Assembly: GCA_963575745.1 (NCBI GenBank)
Contig: CAUYUJ010015726.1
Location: forward strand, 62,001 to 126,000
Length of the DNA stretch: 64,000 nt
Origin: Prorocentrum cordatum
Lineage: Eukaryota > Sar > Dinophyceae > Prorocentrales > Prorocentraceae
Direction of reading: 5' to 3'
Part shown: positions 21,640-30,512 of the stretch, in pieces
Layout: each line of letters begins with the position of its first letter
How positions within the stretch are numbered: position 1 is the first letter of the stretch
Translations under genes and position numbers: made by a program
The notes under the pieces: model-generated
Seen by the model: only the letters and a program-made list of their open reading frames with translations
Database searches by the model: none
What the model was told of the DNA's origin: nothing

Positions 21640-22180
21640 GGATCCAAGGGTTCCCAAACTATCTTCAGAGACGAAGCGGTCATCGGCGAAGTACTGGAGA
21701 CCGTGGGGCAGCTGGCGGAAAATCCGTGCTGCCAAAAGCCAGCATGTGTCCGACGACGGGCCACACCCGCAGGTTAAAGTAAGTGGTATGGCGGCCAAAA
21801 CAGGAGGAGGAGAAGGAGGCGGAACAAGATCCAACTCCTGGGGAACTCGCCCTCCTGGACCTCGGGAAGCGGCGGATGTGGATGTATTCGCCCCCCCCCC
21901 CCCCTCTTCCCCGCCCCCCTGGGATGACCAGTCCCACCGCCCCCGCCGAAAATCGATCCATGTTTACCACCAGCCCCTGGCCTGGGAGATCGCTTCCCCA
22001 GGTGGTGGATATGTGCAAAGTCCGCACTCGCAGGGAGGAGGTCGAGCGAGCGCAGAGCGGAGCACCCCAGTCGCCAGATCTAGGGGCGCGGGCTAACATT
22101 GGCCGAGCCAGCCGCTGGAGGATGCGCCTGTTTTCGCCGGGCCTTTCACATCGGAATCGATGTTAGCTTAAGTCGTCGAG
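21640..22180. other. No gene recognised between two arrays
   Basis: Non-repetitive except for a C run at 21891-21904. The minus strand shows LQYFADDRFVSEDSL near 21690-21650, which resembles an RT motif C, but I see no other RT motif in order around it, so I do not call an element. Confidence 0.3.
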
Positions 22181-22219
22181 TGTCTATACATGCTTTTGCT
22201 GAACTGTCGACATCGTCAC

Positions 22220-22326
22220 TGTGACTATTGATGACGGTGATGATGCTGATGATTATGACGATGCTGTTGATGATGATGATGACGATGACGATGACGATGA
22301 CGATGACCATGACCATGACCATGACC

Positions 22327-22384
<58 letters not shown>

Positions 22385-22497
22385 CGATGATGACGATGAC
22401 GATGAGGATGATGATGATGAAGATGAGGATGAGGATGAGGATGATGATGAGGATGATGAATGAATGAATCAATGAATGAATGAATGAATGAATGAAA
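22220..22497. repeat. GAT array followed by GAAT array
   Basis: GAT with GAC and CAT variants from about 22224 to 22460 (pure at 22330-22380), then GAAT tetranucleotides (about 22457-22495). Confidence 0.9.
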
Positions 22498-22509
22498 GCG
22501 CGCAAGTGG

Positions 22510-22760
22510 ATGACCCTATAATTGAAAACGGGGGGGTGCTCACAGAACCCCCCCCCCTCCCCCCTTTCAAAGGGGGGGGGGAGTTCCGAACCCCCCCCCC
22601 TCCCCCCCCCTTGAAAGGGGGGGGAGTTCCGGACCCCCCCCCCCCTCCCCCCCTTGGCGCTGGAGGGGGGGGGTTCGAACCCCTCCCACCCCGTTCTCCC
22701 CTTTGCGCCGAACAGGGGGCCGGGGAGGGGGCCTCTCCCGCAAGGGGGGGGTCTGGCCCC
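22510..22760. repeat. G-run/C-run hairpin cluster
   Basis: Runs of 7-13 C alternate with runs of 7-10 G, linked by TTTCAAAG or TTGAAAG and AGTTCCG(A/G)A. CCCCCCTTTCAAAGGGGGG at about 22558-22578 is a self-complementary stem, and the unit recurs near 22600. A similar block lies on the far side of the heptamer array (24060-24310). Confidence 0.75.
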
Positions 22761-22763
22761 GGG

Positions 22764-23958
22764 ATAGTGAGTAGTGAGTAGTGACTAGTGAGTTGTGAGT
22801 AGTGAGTAGTGAATAGTGAGTAGATAGTAGCGAGTAGTGAGGAGTGAGTAGTGAGTAGTAAGTAGTGTGTGGGGAGTAGTGCGCAGTGAGTAGTGAGTAG
22901 TGGGTAGTAAGTACTGGGTAGTGGAGAGTGGGTAGTGAGTAATGATCAGCGAGTAGGGAGTAGCGAGTAGTGAATAGTGAGTAGCGAGTAGGGCATTGTG
23001 AGTAGTGAGTAATGAGGAGGGAGTAGTCAGCAGTGAGTAGTGAGTAGGGAGTGGTGAGTAGTGAGTAGGGAGTAGCGAGTAGTGAGTAGTGAGTAGTGGG
23101 TAGTGAGTAGTTGGTAGTGGGGTGTGGGGAGTGAGTAGCGAGTAGCGAGTAGCGAGTAGTGAATAGCGAGTAGCGAGTAGGGCATTGTGAGTGGTGAGTA
23201 GTGAGGAGGGAGTAGCCAGTAGTGAGTAGTGAGTAGGGAGTAGTGAGTAGCGAGTAGGGTGTAGCGAGTAGTGAGTAGTGAGTAGTGAGTAGGGAATTGT
23301 GATTAGTGTGTAGTCCGAAGTGAGAAGGAGGTAGTGGGTAGTGCGTAGGGAGTAGCGAGTAGAGAGTAGTGAGTAGTGAGTAGTGAGTCATGAGTAGTGA
23401 GTACTGAGTAGTGTGTAGCTAGTAGTGACGTGCGACTAGAGACTAGGGAGTAGGTCGTAGGGAGTAGTGAGTACTGAGTAGTGCGTATTGGTTAGTGAAT
23501 ACTGCGCATCGGGAAGCGACTAGGGAGTAGCGAGTAATGAGTAGTGAGCAGTGGACAGTGAGTACTGTGTAAAAAGTAGGGAGTAGCGAGCAGCGGGTAG
23601 TGAGTAGTGAGTTGCGGGCACTGAGTAGTGAGTAGTGAATTGTGGGTACTCAGTAGTGAGCAGTGGATAGTGGTTCGTGGGTAATGAGTAGTGATTAGTC
23701 AGTAGTGAGTAGTGGGTAGTGAGTAATGTTGAGTGAGTAGTGATCATTGAGTAGTGGGTATTGGATAGTGAGTATTGAGTCGTGATTTGAGAGTAGTACT
23801 TAGTGAGTAGTGAGTAGTGAGTAGTGGGTAGTGGGTAGTGAGTAGTGGGTAGTGAATAGTGAGTCGTGAGTAGTGAGCAGTGAGTAGTGAGAAGTGAGTA
23901 GTGAGAAGCGAGTAGTGAGTAGTGTGTAGTGAGTATTGAAGAATGAGTACTGAGTGCT
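22764..23958. repeat. 1.2-kb heptamer satellite (GTGAGTA)n
   Basis: The plus strand is a degenerate head-to-tail array of GTGAGTA with variants such as GCGAGTA, GTGGGTA and GTGAATA, about 170 units long. The minus strand (TACTCAC) has no stop in any frame when pure, giving spurious frames of 7-residue TTHYSLL repeats. No function is evident. Confidence 0.9.
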
Positions 23959-24040
23959 GTTTGGGGCTAGGGTTGGGGTTTGGGGTTAGGGTTACGGGTG
24001 GTCGGGTTGGTAGTGTTAGGGGTGGTAGGGGTCGGGTTCC
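23959..24040. repeat. Degenerate telomere-like sequence
   Basis: About 80 bp rich in T/G tracts: TTTGGGG, CTAGGGTT, GGGGTTTGGGGTTAGGGTTA, GTTAGGGG. Units resemble diverged forms of the plant-type TTTAGGG repeat reported for dinoflagellate telomeres. It directly abuts the heptamer satellite and is too irregular to be a functional telomere. Confidence 0.5.
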
Positions 24041-24059
24041 CGAGCCAGGGGGCGCTGAA

Positions 24060-24310
24060 GCGAAAGGGGGGGAGGGGGGGTTTGAATTTGGCGGCCAAAC
24101 GGGGGGAGGGGGGGAGGGGTTCGGACCCCGGACCCCCCCCCCCTTTTGAAAGGGGGGGTGTTCCCCGACGACGGACCGGGAAAGGGGGGAGGAGGGGGGG
24201 GGAGGTTTCCCGACGACGGACCGGGACAGGGAGGGAGGGGGGGGGGTCCCCGACGACGGATTGGGGAAAGGGGAAAGGGGGGGGTCCCCCCCCCCTTGGG
24301 GCCATCCAGC
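24060..24310. repeat. G/C-run block with three CCCGACGACGGA units
   Basis: CCCGACGACGGA occurs at about 24163, 24209 and 24248, each followed by a (C/T)(C/T)GGG..A and G-run spacer, after a CCCCCTTTTGAAAGGGGG stem near 24132-24157. It mirrors the composition of 22510-22760, so the heptamer array is bracketed on both sides. Confidence 0.7.
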
Positions 24311-24321
24311 GGCGCGCCCTC

Positions 24322-24361
<40 letters not shown>

Positions 24362-24695
24362 CTGATGCTGATGCTGATGCTGATGCTGATGCTGATGCTG
24401 ATGCTGATGCTGATGCTGCTGATGATGATGATGGTTATGATGATGTTGTTGATGATGCTGGCGATGGTCATGATGTTGAAGAAGATGATGGTGATGCTGA
24501 CGATGGTCATGATGATGATGAAGAACATGATGCTGATGATGCTGATGATGCTGATGATGCTGATGATGCTGATGCTGATGATTATGATGGTGATGATGGT
24601 GATGGTGATGGTGATGGTGAGGGTGGTGATGATGATATTGATTATGATGATGATGCTGATGATGCTGATGATGATGCTGATGATGATGATGATGT

Positions 24696-24728
<33 letters not shown>

Positions 24729-24790
24729 GAAGGAGGAGGAGGAGGAGGAGGAGGAGTAGAAGGAGGAGGAGGACGACGAGGAGGAGGTGG
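24322..24790. repeat. GAT/GCT array then GGA run
   Basis: GAT at 24322-24360, GATGCT hexamers at 24358-24420, mixed GAT/GCT/GGT to about 24728, then GGA and GAC to 24790. Frames of Asp/Ala, Met/Leu or His are artefacts. Confidence 0.9.
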
Positions 24791-24827
24791 TGGTGGTAAA
24801 AGCATCAGAGAAGCAGCAGAAACTATC

Positions 24828-24959
24828 GGAGGTCTGCGCGGGATTCCTTGGGGCGGCGCTGGACCCCCCCGCGCCCCTCCAGCGCCGTCCCCAGCGCGCT
24901 CTCTGCGCGTTTGGGAGGGAGTGCGGGAGGGCCGGCCCGAGAAATCCGCGCGAATTTCC
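24828..24959. mobile_element. Palindromic foldback element, copy 2 (eroded)
   Basis: The left arm GGAGGTCTGCGCGGGATTCC and the right arm, reverse-complemented GGAAATTCGCGCGGATTTCTC, match the arms of copy 1. The GCGCTGGACCCCCC block and an AGCGCGCTCTCTGCGCG core also match. The right arm has diverged more, and the foldback stem is now weak. Confidence 0.6.
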
Positions 24960-24999
24960 AACCGCTAATACTCATCGAGAACAAAGAGGAAGGAGAAGG

Positions 25000-25845
25000 A
25001 GGAGGAGGAGGAGGAGGAGGAGGAGGAGGAGACGGCGAGGCTTCGGTTTGGGCCACGTGATTTGCTTTTCAGAGGGCTCCAGAGACCGCTGGAGCAGGGG
25101 AGCGAGAAAGAGGGAGGACCGTGGCGACGACGGCCCTCGTCACCCCCATAGGCCCGCAGGTGCGACGACGAGCGAAGGGCATCGGCATCGGTGAGTGCTT
25201 CACTCCTACTCTCGGAGGCCTCGATGTCGACATTAGCACCAATATCGACGGCGTGCCTCCACCGAGGGAAGATGATCCCGCTCTCGGTGATGGCGGTAAT
25301 ACTCGCGCTTGCTAGGTGGCCGAAAGATTGCCACCAGCACCATCATCCAGGATTATCTTTCCCTGGTGCAGGCACCCGCCTCTGTTGGTGTTGTCGTTCG
25401 TTTCCTGGCCTCCAATACCCTGAGATCCGACGTCGCGGACAAAATGAGGCATCGCCCAACGTCACAACCGGAGTCCTGTGTCCGATCTTTCCGCGGCCCT
25501 TCCCGAGTTCGATCCCCGCAGAAGAAAAGACTCGCGACGCCCGGATGTCGGGGTCTGGCGCCCCGCCAGGCGCCCCGGGCAGATCCGCACTCCCTCGGGC
25601 ACCTCATGAGCTCGGCGTCGCTGCCCCACACGGGCGCCGCGTCGCTGCCCAGCACCAGCCGGCGCGCCTCCCGGGCCGACGCTCCGCCGACCGCGCGCTA
25701 CGCGCCAGACTGCGACCTGCTGCCCGTGTGGCCAAGCGCCGAGGCGCTCGGGGGGAGGCTCACCGAGCGACGATCTCGAGGCCCAGGGAGCCAGGACTGT
25801 TTTCGGGCTCTATTGGCCTCCCAGGTGGGTCCGAGAAGATGGGGT
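25000..25845. other. GGA run and unassigned sequence
   Basis: A short GGA microsatellite (about 25000-25030) is followed by GC-rich sequence with overlapping frames on both strands (up to about 350 codons plus, from 25191) and no recognisable domain. I do not call a gene. Confidence 0.35.
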
Positions 25846-26000
25846 CGGAGGGTCGCGCCGCATCGCTGATGCATCGCCGATGCGGCTCGATGCGGCTCGA
25901 TGTGGAGCCCGATTTTCTCCAGGCCGAGAGCGCTGATGCATCGCCGACGTCGCCGATGCATTGCCGATGTATTGCGGATGCATCGATGATGCGGCCCGAT
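25846..26000. repeat. GATGCATCGCC-type short repeats
   Basis: GCTGATGCATCGCCGATGC, GGCTCGATGCGGCTCGATG and CGCCGATGCATTGCCGATG form an irregular 9-12-bp repeat cluster built on CGATGC. Peptides such as SAMHRRC on the minus strand are repeat products. Confidence 0.65.
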
Positions 26001-26660
26001 CTTCTGACCCCATCTATTCGGACCCCATCTGGGAGGCATCTACTTTGCAGGCCACGACTGTGCCAGATCCAGCCGGGGAAACCGAAGAAGAGTAGAGGAT
26101 GGTTTGAGCCATGGCTGCAGCCCTCTCGGGTGCGCCGGTGTCCTGGTTCATCAGCTGCCCCGTCTACGGGGGCCCTGAGACGAACCAGGATCGAGATCTT
26201 CGGGGAGGGGCTTGAGGTGTCTCCCGTAGCGCTCGGCGCCTGAAGGCCGTCTCTGGGCCTCCTCCGGACCGGCAGAAGGCCCCTCCAGACGAAGAGATGG
26301 TCTGGGAGCGGTCCTGGGTCGGGTTTCGAGCAGATCTCATGGAAGTGCAGACGACCCGCATGATAAGGATGGGCAACCTTCCCAAGGGTACCCCTGCAGC
26401 CTTGCCCTTTCTGCCCATCCTTGGCCACTCTCGTTGGCCGCGCCCCGCTCGAAGAGCTTCGTCCAAGGCCCTTGCATCCCCATCGCGCAACGTTCTGATA
26501 CGGGCCAGCTGTAACATGTCCATATGCATGTCCTCGCGGCCTTGACACGGAGGAGGCGAGGTCCCAGGAACCTTCCTAGATCCCATGCGCACGTTTCGCA
26601 CGGGGCATTCGCGCAGAGCCGCCCAGCATTCAATTTCGAGACGTAAAAGACGCCATGAAA

Positions 26661-26836
26661 CATAATCTTTGGGCGCTCCGCGCGGATTTCTTGGATCCGC
26701 GCTGGGCCCCCCCAGCGGCATCTCCCAGCAGCGCCTCTGGCGCCGCCCCCAGCGCCGCCCCCAGCGCGCTCCGCGCGCTAGGGAGGGGGGTCCAGCGCAG
26801 ATCCAAGCGATCCGCGCAGAGCGCCAAAAATCTATG
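26661..26836. mobile_element. Palindromic foldback element, copy 3
   Basis: The left end CATAATCTTTGGGCGCTCCG (26661) runs on through GCGCGGATTTCTTGGATCCG and CGCTGGGCCCCCC. The right end ending at 26836, reverse-complemented, reads CATAGATTTTTGGCGCTCTG, then CGCGGATCGCTTGGATC and TGCGCTGGACCCCCC. That is about 52 bp of terminal inversion with roughly a fifth mismatched. The loop contains GGCGCCGCCCCCAGCGC. This is the copy with the clearest outer ends. Confidence 0.75.
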
Positions 26837-27414
26837 GTTTTGGTGTTCTTTCTTCTTCTACCATTGGGCCGCGGCCGAGAAGTCCAGGCTGCCTGGCCGT
26901 GGATGTGAATGTATCCGTGCGGTCCCCATCGCTGGAATGCGTGGGGAGGCAAGCCCTTCACAAGCCTCAGACATCCAGCGGATCGAGCAGATCGTGGCAG
27001 CAGTTGCTCTGTTGCCTCTGGGGCCTCCCTGACGGCCGGGCTCGCCCCCCTGGACCGCCAACAAAAAGCCTGGGACAAAAGCGGGCTGGGCCCCCATGGG
27101 AGCATTGAAGGCGCCGCCCAGACCCCCGGCGTCACGAAAGAACCACTCAGGGGTCGGAGGCGACTTCTCGCCCCTAGCCCCTAAGCTCTCAAAGAAACAC
27201 CTGTCGTTTAGGAAAGACGGGAAGCTCAGGGATGCACCCACAGGGGGGGCTATCCGGACGCAGCCCGAGGATGGACGCCGCCACCATCGTATGATCTCTA
27301 GTTGGTCCGCAAATGTTCTGCCCTGTCGACAGTCCCACACTCAGTGGGGCATTGGGGTCGCCATGCATCTTGCTAAGAGGAGAGAGACAGGCAGATGGCG
27401 ATGCCGCGATGCCA

Positions 27415-27415
27415 G

Positions 27416-27446
<31 letters not shown>

Positions 27447-27460
27447 CTCTCTCGCTCTCT
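27415..27460. repeat. CT-TA-CT compound microsatellite
   Basis: CTCTCTCTCTCTCT, then TATATATATATATAT, then CTCTCTCGCTCTC in series. Low-complexity DNA, no coding meaning. Confidence 0.85.
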
Positions 27461-27660
27461 TTCGCCCTTCTTCGAATAGGGGATCGACAACAAACTAGAC
27501 TCACCCAAAATTGATGTGCTCGTCGAGTCCACGGAAGATGCGTTGGACGTTCGTAGACCCACGAACGCGATACGCATTTGCTTCTAGATTCGACGTGAGA
27601 GTCAATTTCGGGGTAAATCAATTCTGTAGTGATCCACATGCTCGACTTCTGGGCAACCTG

Positions 27661-27737
27661 GCGAGGGCCCCTTCGCCGCGGCCGGATGCTCCCCTCGAGG
27701 TCCTCGTCAGAACGCGCCCTGGAAGAGGCCCAGGCAA
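27661..27737 (+). repeat. Dispersed repeat family P, copy 1
   Basis: GAGGGCCCCTTCGCCGCGGCCGGAT then CCCCTCGAGGTCCTCGTCAGAACGCGCC, then AGGCCCAG. The same series with about 75 percent identity by eye occurs at 29837-29912 and about 38236-38290, always on the plus strand. Function unknown. Confidence 0.55.
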
Positions 27738-27836
27738 TACAGTAGAGGGAAGCAGTTAATGGACATTCCCCCTTTCGCCCAAATTCAAAGTTGGCACGCG
27801 CGGAGGGGACTGCGGTAGAAGCGCAGCTCGTCAGAC

Positions 27837-28268
27837 CTACGGCCGACTTTGAACATCGGGGGGCGGGGAAGCCGTTGACCGATCAACGTGGCATGAGTGC
27901 TCGCTGTTTTTGCTGGTGGCCTGCAGCGGCACAGAATCAGAAGGATCCGTTTCATCCCTGCATGTTCGACCCATTCTTGGCCACTGCGGTGAGGGCATGT
28001 TTTGCCGACACATCTGTAAAGGAACAATAATTCGATCATGCCGCAACCGCAGCTGCGCAGCGCCTCGAAAAAGGAAGAAGAGGAGAAGAAGAAATAACGC
28101 GTCGGTGAGTGCCTGTAGACGCCGGACCAGGGACGAGAAGTGCTCGACCAATGCCACCGCGCGCTCCACGTCCTGCGCCGTCGGCCCCTCATCGACCATC
28201 TCCTTGACCTGCGCCTCCTCGGACGCCTTCCCTGACGGCCCAACGTTGACCTCGAGTTCCACATCCTG
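27837..28268 (-). pseudogene. Continuation of the DinoSL retrogene after an in-frame TGA
   Basis: Directly after the TGA at 28271-28269, the same frame resumes with Q-D-V then ELEVNVGPSG and ASEEAQVKEMVDEGP, AQDVERAVALVEHFSSLVRRLQ. This is helical and heptad-like, and consistent in style with the preceding part. It ends in a hydrophobic FLLLLFFLF stretch near 28090 where the purine-rich DNA begins; beyond that I see only low-quality sequence down to the stop at 27837. Either the TGA is a decay mutation, or the gene ended there and the rest is 3' UTR. The coding-like quality of the first 60 residues favours a mutation. Confidence 0.45.
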
Positions 28269-29183
28269 TCACGCCTGCGCCGCCCGACGGGCCTGTCGAG
28301 CCATGGCCCTGGTCTCCAACAGGTCGGCGCCCAAGCCATCTGCCAACACTCGCAGCTCGCTGAGCTCGCTGAGGCGCTGGGACTCCTCAGCGAGCAGAGC
28401 CTCGTACTTGTCCTTGGGGTACACGACGTCCCATGTCTGCGTGCCCTGGTGCGCGAACGAATCCCCAATGCAGCAGCAGTGCGGCTCAACGCCAGACAAT
28501 ACCTTCCGGGGCCACTCAGCATCACCAGCAGCATGAAGAAGACTGGCACCAACATCACCACGAACGTTTTCATCCCTGTCACTGCCAGAGACGGCATCGA
28601 CGGCTCCATCAGGAACATCCTCGGCCTCCGTGCCCGAGAAGATGCCAAAGTCCTGCGGCGTGCTCGGCGTGGGCCCCGCCGCAACCGAGGCCTTCGCGTC
28701 TAGCTCCGACCGCGTGCTGCACTCCAGGAGGCTCGAACCCGTTGAACAACCTGCGAGCGACTTAGTCTCCTCGGCAGCACCCTCCACGACCCCGTCCGCA
28801 TGCTCGCTGAAAGCCATGCGGATGTCGTCGCGCAGCCCGGCGTCCCTGTGCGCCACCCCGTTGCGCACCTTGGACTGCTTGCCGAGGCGCCGCGCCAGAT
28901 CCTGGCGCCCACTGGCCCCTAGCAACGCTTTGGCATGCGAGATCACCTTGACCCCCATGTCCAAGAGCACCTCCTGCATGCCGTCCAGCGCCTCCACCGC
29001 GTGCTGCGCGCCGCCGCCAGGCACGCAGGGCTGCGGAGCCGAGGCAGCACCGCGCGCAGCAGCCGCCACGGTCGCCTGCAGGACCTTTGGCGAGCACCCA
29101 GCAGCCATGCCGCCGCACACTGCGCCCGCCTGCGCCGCTGGCGGCAGGGCGTGAATACGAGAGAGGCCCGAATCCGCCTCCAT
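28269..29183 (-). CDS. DinoSL-tagged retrogene, unknown protein with HEPN-like motif
   Basis: The ORF of about 304 residues starts at the first ATG (29183-29181), 49 nt after the perfect DinoSL, a typical short dinoflagellate 5' UTR. The Ala-rich N-terminus has LSRIHALPPAAQAG; next a helical part with MQEVLLDMGVKVISHAKALLG, then KVRNGVAHRDAG with RNGVAH at 28865-28848, then an acidic Ser/Asp linker, and finally a coiled-coil-like LAEESQRLSELSELRVLADGL. RNxxxH with preceding basic residues and a following Asp resembles the R-x4-H motif of HEPN-type domains; that is inference from one motif. No intron is apparent, as expected for a retroposed mRNA. Whether it is expressed cannot be told. The frame is closed by TGA at 28271-28269. 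Confidence 0.55.
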   Translation of the reverse strand: MEADSGLSRIHALPPAAQAGAVCGGMAAGCSPKVLQATVAAAARGAASAPQPCVPGGGAQHAVEALDGMQEVLLDMGVKVISHAKALLGASGRQDLARRLGKQSKVRNGVAHRDAGLRDDIRMAFSEHADGVVEGAAEETKSLAGCSTGSSLLECSTRSELDAKASVAAGPTPSTPQDFGIFSGTEAEDVPDGAVDAVSGSDRDENVRGDVGASLLHAAGDAEWPRKVLSGVEPHCCCIGDSFAHQGTQTWDVVYPKDKYEALLAEESQRLSELSELRVLADGLGADLLETRAMARQARRAAQA

Positions 29184-29232
29184 TGCGAGCGCGCCCCGCG
29201 CGCCCGACCGCTGCCTGCTCAACACCGAATGG

Positions 29233-29254
29233 CTTGAGCCAAAATGGCTACGGA
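29233..29254 (-). other. Perfect DinoSL sequence in genomic DNA
   Basis: The minus strand from 29254 to 29233 is identical over all 22 positions to the dinoflagellate trans-spliced leader (TCCGTAGCC...GGCTCAAG, first base T being one of the allowed forms). It is added to mRNAs by trans-splicing, so its presence in DNA next to an ORF marks a cDNA put back into the genome. The next bases are CCATTC, not a GT donor, so this is not an SL RNA gene. CCATT is also what an older, truncated SL relic would begin with. Confidence 0.92.
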
Positions 29255-29586
29255 CGGTGAGGGCATTGGGTAAGGAAACCTTCGATAAGGAATCCAGGGT
29301 CTGGAAGCCATCAATGGAAAGCCACTCGTGGGTTGGCCATGGATCTCACCGCCGCTCTCATCAGATAAGAAACCCTCCAGGGTCTGGAGCCTCCTGGGCA
29401 CGTTCCTTAACGAACGCCCCCACCGTACCGCTTCCCATCTTCATGATCGCCCCAGAGAGGCATCAGAGCTCGGGCGCACAAGGCCCTCGCACCCTCCATT
29501 GCCGCGCATCCCCGTGGTGCCTATACGATCCTGTCGCGTTGCACCAGTGTTTTTTGCTGGCTCCCAGGTGCAAGATTTTAGGATCG
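29255..29586. other. No gene recognised upstream of the retrogene
   Basis: Contains a short internal duplication, AAGGAATCCAGGGTCTGGAAGCC (29287) and AACCCTCCAGGGTCTGGAGCC (29370). No TTTT-box or other promoter element can be assigned with confidence. Confidence 0.35.
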
Positions 29587-29639
29587 GGGGCAACGATAGG
29601 GGGGAACCCCTATGCCAGTCCCCCCCCTATCGTTGCCCC
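29587..29639. repeat. Perfect 18-bp stem inverted repeat
   Basis: GGGGCAACGATAGGGGGG (29587-29604) pairs exactly with CCCCCCTATCGTTGCCCC (29622-29639) across a 17-nt loop. It could form a very stable hairpin in DNA or RNA. No neighbouring gene suggests a role. Confidence 0.9.
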
Positions 29640-29836
29640 TCATAGGAAGGCGGGCATTTCCTGTGAGTTCTGGCCTCTTGCTGGCTCGGCCCGTCTCGGG
29701 CGCCACGGGCAAAGGAAAGGACTCTCCCAGGCGAAGGGCCTACCCGTGCCGAGCGGTCCCGCAGCCGCGCACCGAGAGAAGCACGGCGCTGGAGGGCTAG
29801 AAAGGCGAGGCCGAGCAGACGCAGCGGCGTGCCTCT

Positions 29837-29912
29837 CCGAGGGCCCTCGCCGCCACGGCCGGATTCCCTTCGAGATCCTGGTCAGAGCGCGCTCGCGGAC
29901 AGGCCCAGTGAC
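29837..29912 (+). repeat. Dispersed repeat family P, copy 2
   Basis: GAGGGCCCTCGCCGCCACGG, CCGGATTCCCTTCGAGATCC and TGGTCAGAGCGCGCTCG, then AGGCCCAG. Copies 1 and 2 lie on either side of the DinoSL retrogene. Confidence 0.55.
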
Positions 29913-29997
29913 CGGCGGGCACCCCCTTCTCCAATCCCCTCCCCCTTTTCCCACTCCCCCTCCCAAGACATCCGATAATCTGAATTTTTTATTGCGG

Positions 29998-30110
29998 GGT
30001 CCTTGAAAGTCCCGGTCCTCCCCTCTGCTTTTCAACATGAACCGTGTTTTGAACGGTTTTGGGCTTGGCAAGGCCCCTCGAAGCCGACAACAGCGAAAAA
30101 ACTTGATGTT
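29998..30110 (-). repeat. Dispersed repeat family Q, copy 1
   Basis: On the minus strand: GGGGCCTTGCCAAGCC, ACGGTTCATGTTGAAAA, GACCGGGACTTTCAAGGACC, CCGCAATAAAAAATTC, then ATCGGATGTCTTGGG. It aligns by eye with 37450-37305, and both can be read as ...GRDF(Q/R)GPR....SD. Possibly a fragment of a transposon ORF. Confidence 0.5.
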
Positions 30111-30274
30111 GTCAAGGTCTCCCCTTCCCCACGGCGAGAGCATATAGCAGGGAACGCGGCATTGGCACAGCGGGCTTGCGCCAGCTGCTTCTGCTCTGGG
30201 CCGGTACCGCTGCCCCCTGTTTCTTTTGCCTCTTGTTTACCAAAAGTGTCTCTGGCCCAAGTCGGGGCGGACGA

Positions 30275-30450
30275 AGGGGGAGGAGGAGGAGGAGGAGGAG
30301 GAGGAGGAGGAGGAGGAGGAGGAGGAGGAGGAGGAGGGGAGGAGGAGGAGGAGGAGGAGGAGGGAGGAGGAGGAGGAGGAGGAGGAGGAGGAGGAGGAGG
30401 AGGAGGAGGAGGAGGCGGGGAGGGGGAGGAGGAGGAGGAGTAGGGGGAGA
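30275..30450. repeat. GGA microsatellite
   Basis: About 170 bp of nearly pure GGA with a few GGG interruptions. One of the longest perfect homopurine tracts in the window. Confidence 0.95.
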
Positions 30451-30475
30451 AGGGGGAGAAGGGGGATGACCAGGG

Positions 30476-30512
30476 GCCGCGCATTGAAAAAATCACGACA
30501 TCGGATCTCTGG
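30476..30512 (+). repeat. Repeat family Q, 3'-end fragment (copy 3)
   Basis: GCATTGAAAAAATCACGACA then TCGGATCTCTGGGG matches the minus-strand end of copy 2 (GTATTGAAAACATCACGACA, TCGGATCTCTAGGG). It directly abuts a palindromic foldback element, so one probably inserted into or next to the other. Confidence 0.65.

Noticed and set aside
21640-21700. RT motif C-like QYFADDRFV on the minus strand
   Set aside because: No fingers, motif A, motif B or thumb motif could be found in order around it; a single tetrapeptide match is insufficient.
22670-22690. GGTTCGAACCCC resembling a tRNA T-arm
   Set aside because: It is part of alternating G and C runs; no acceptor or anticodon stem can be formed around it.
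22567-24961. Minus-strand frames of TTHYSLL repeats and His-rich repeats up to about 400 codons
   Set aside because: The pure heptamer TACTCAC has no stop in any frame and the ATC array reads as His; no non-repeat domain is attached.
25846-26000. CRISPR-like short repeats (GATGCATCGCC)
   Set aside because: Units are irregular, have no constant spacers and no cas genes; this is eukaryotic simple-sequence DNA.
29233-29254. An SL RNA gene
   Set aside because: The 22-nt leader is followed by CCATTC instead of a GT donor, and no Sm-like site follows; a retroposed mRNA fits better.
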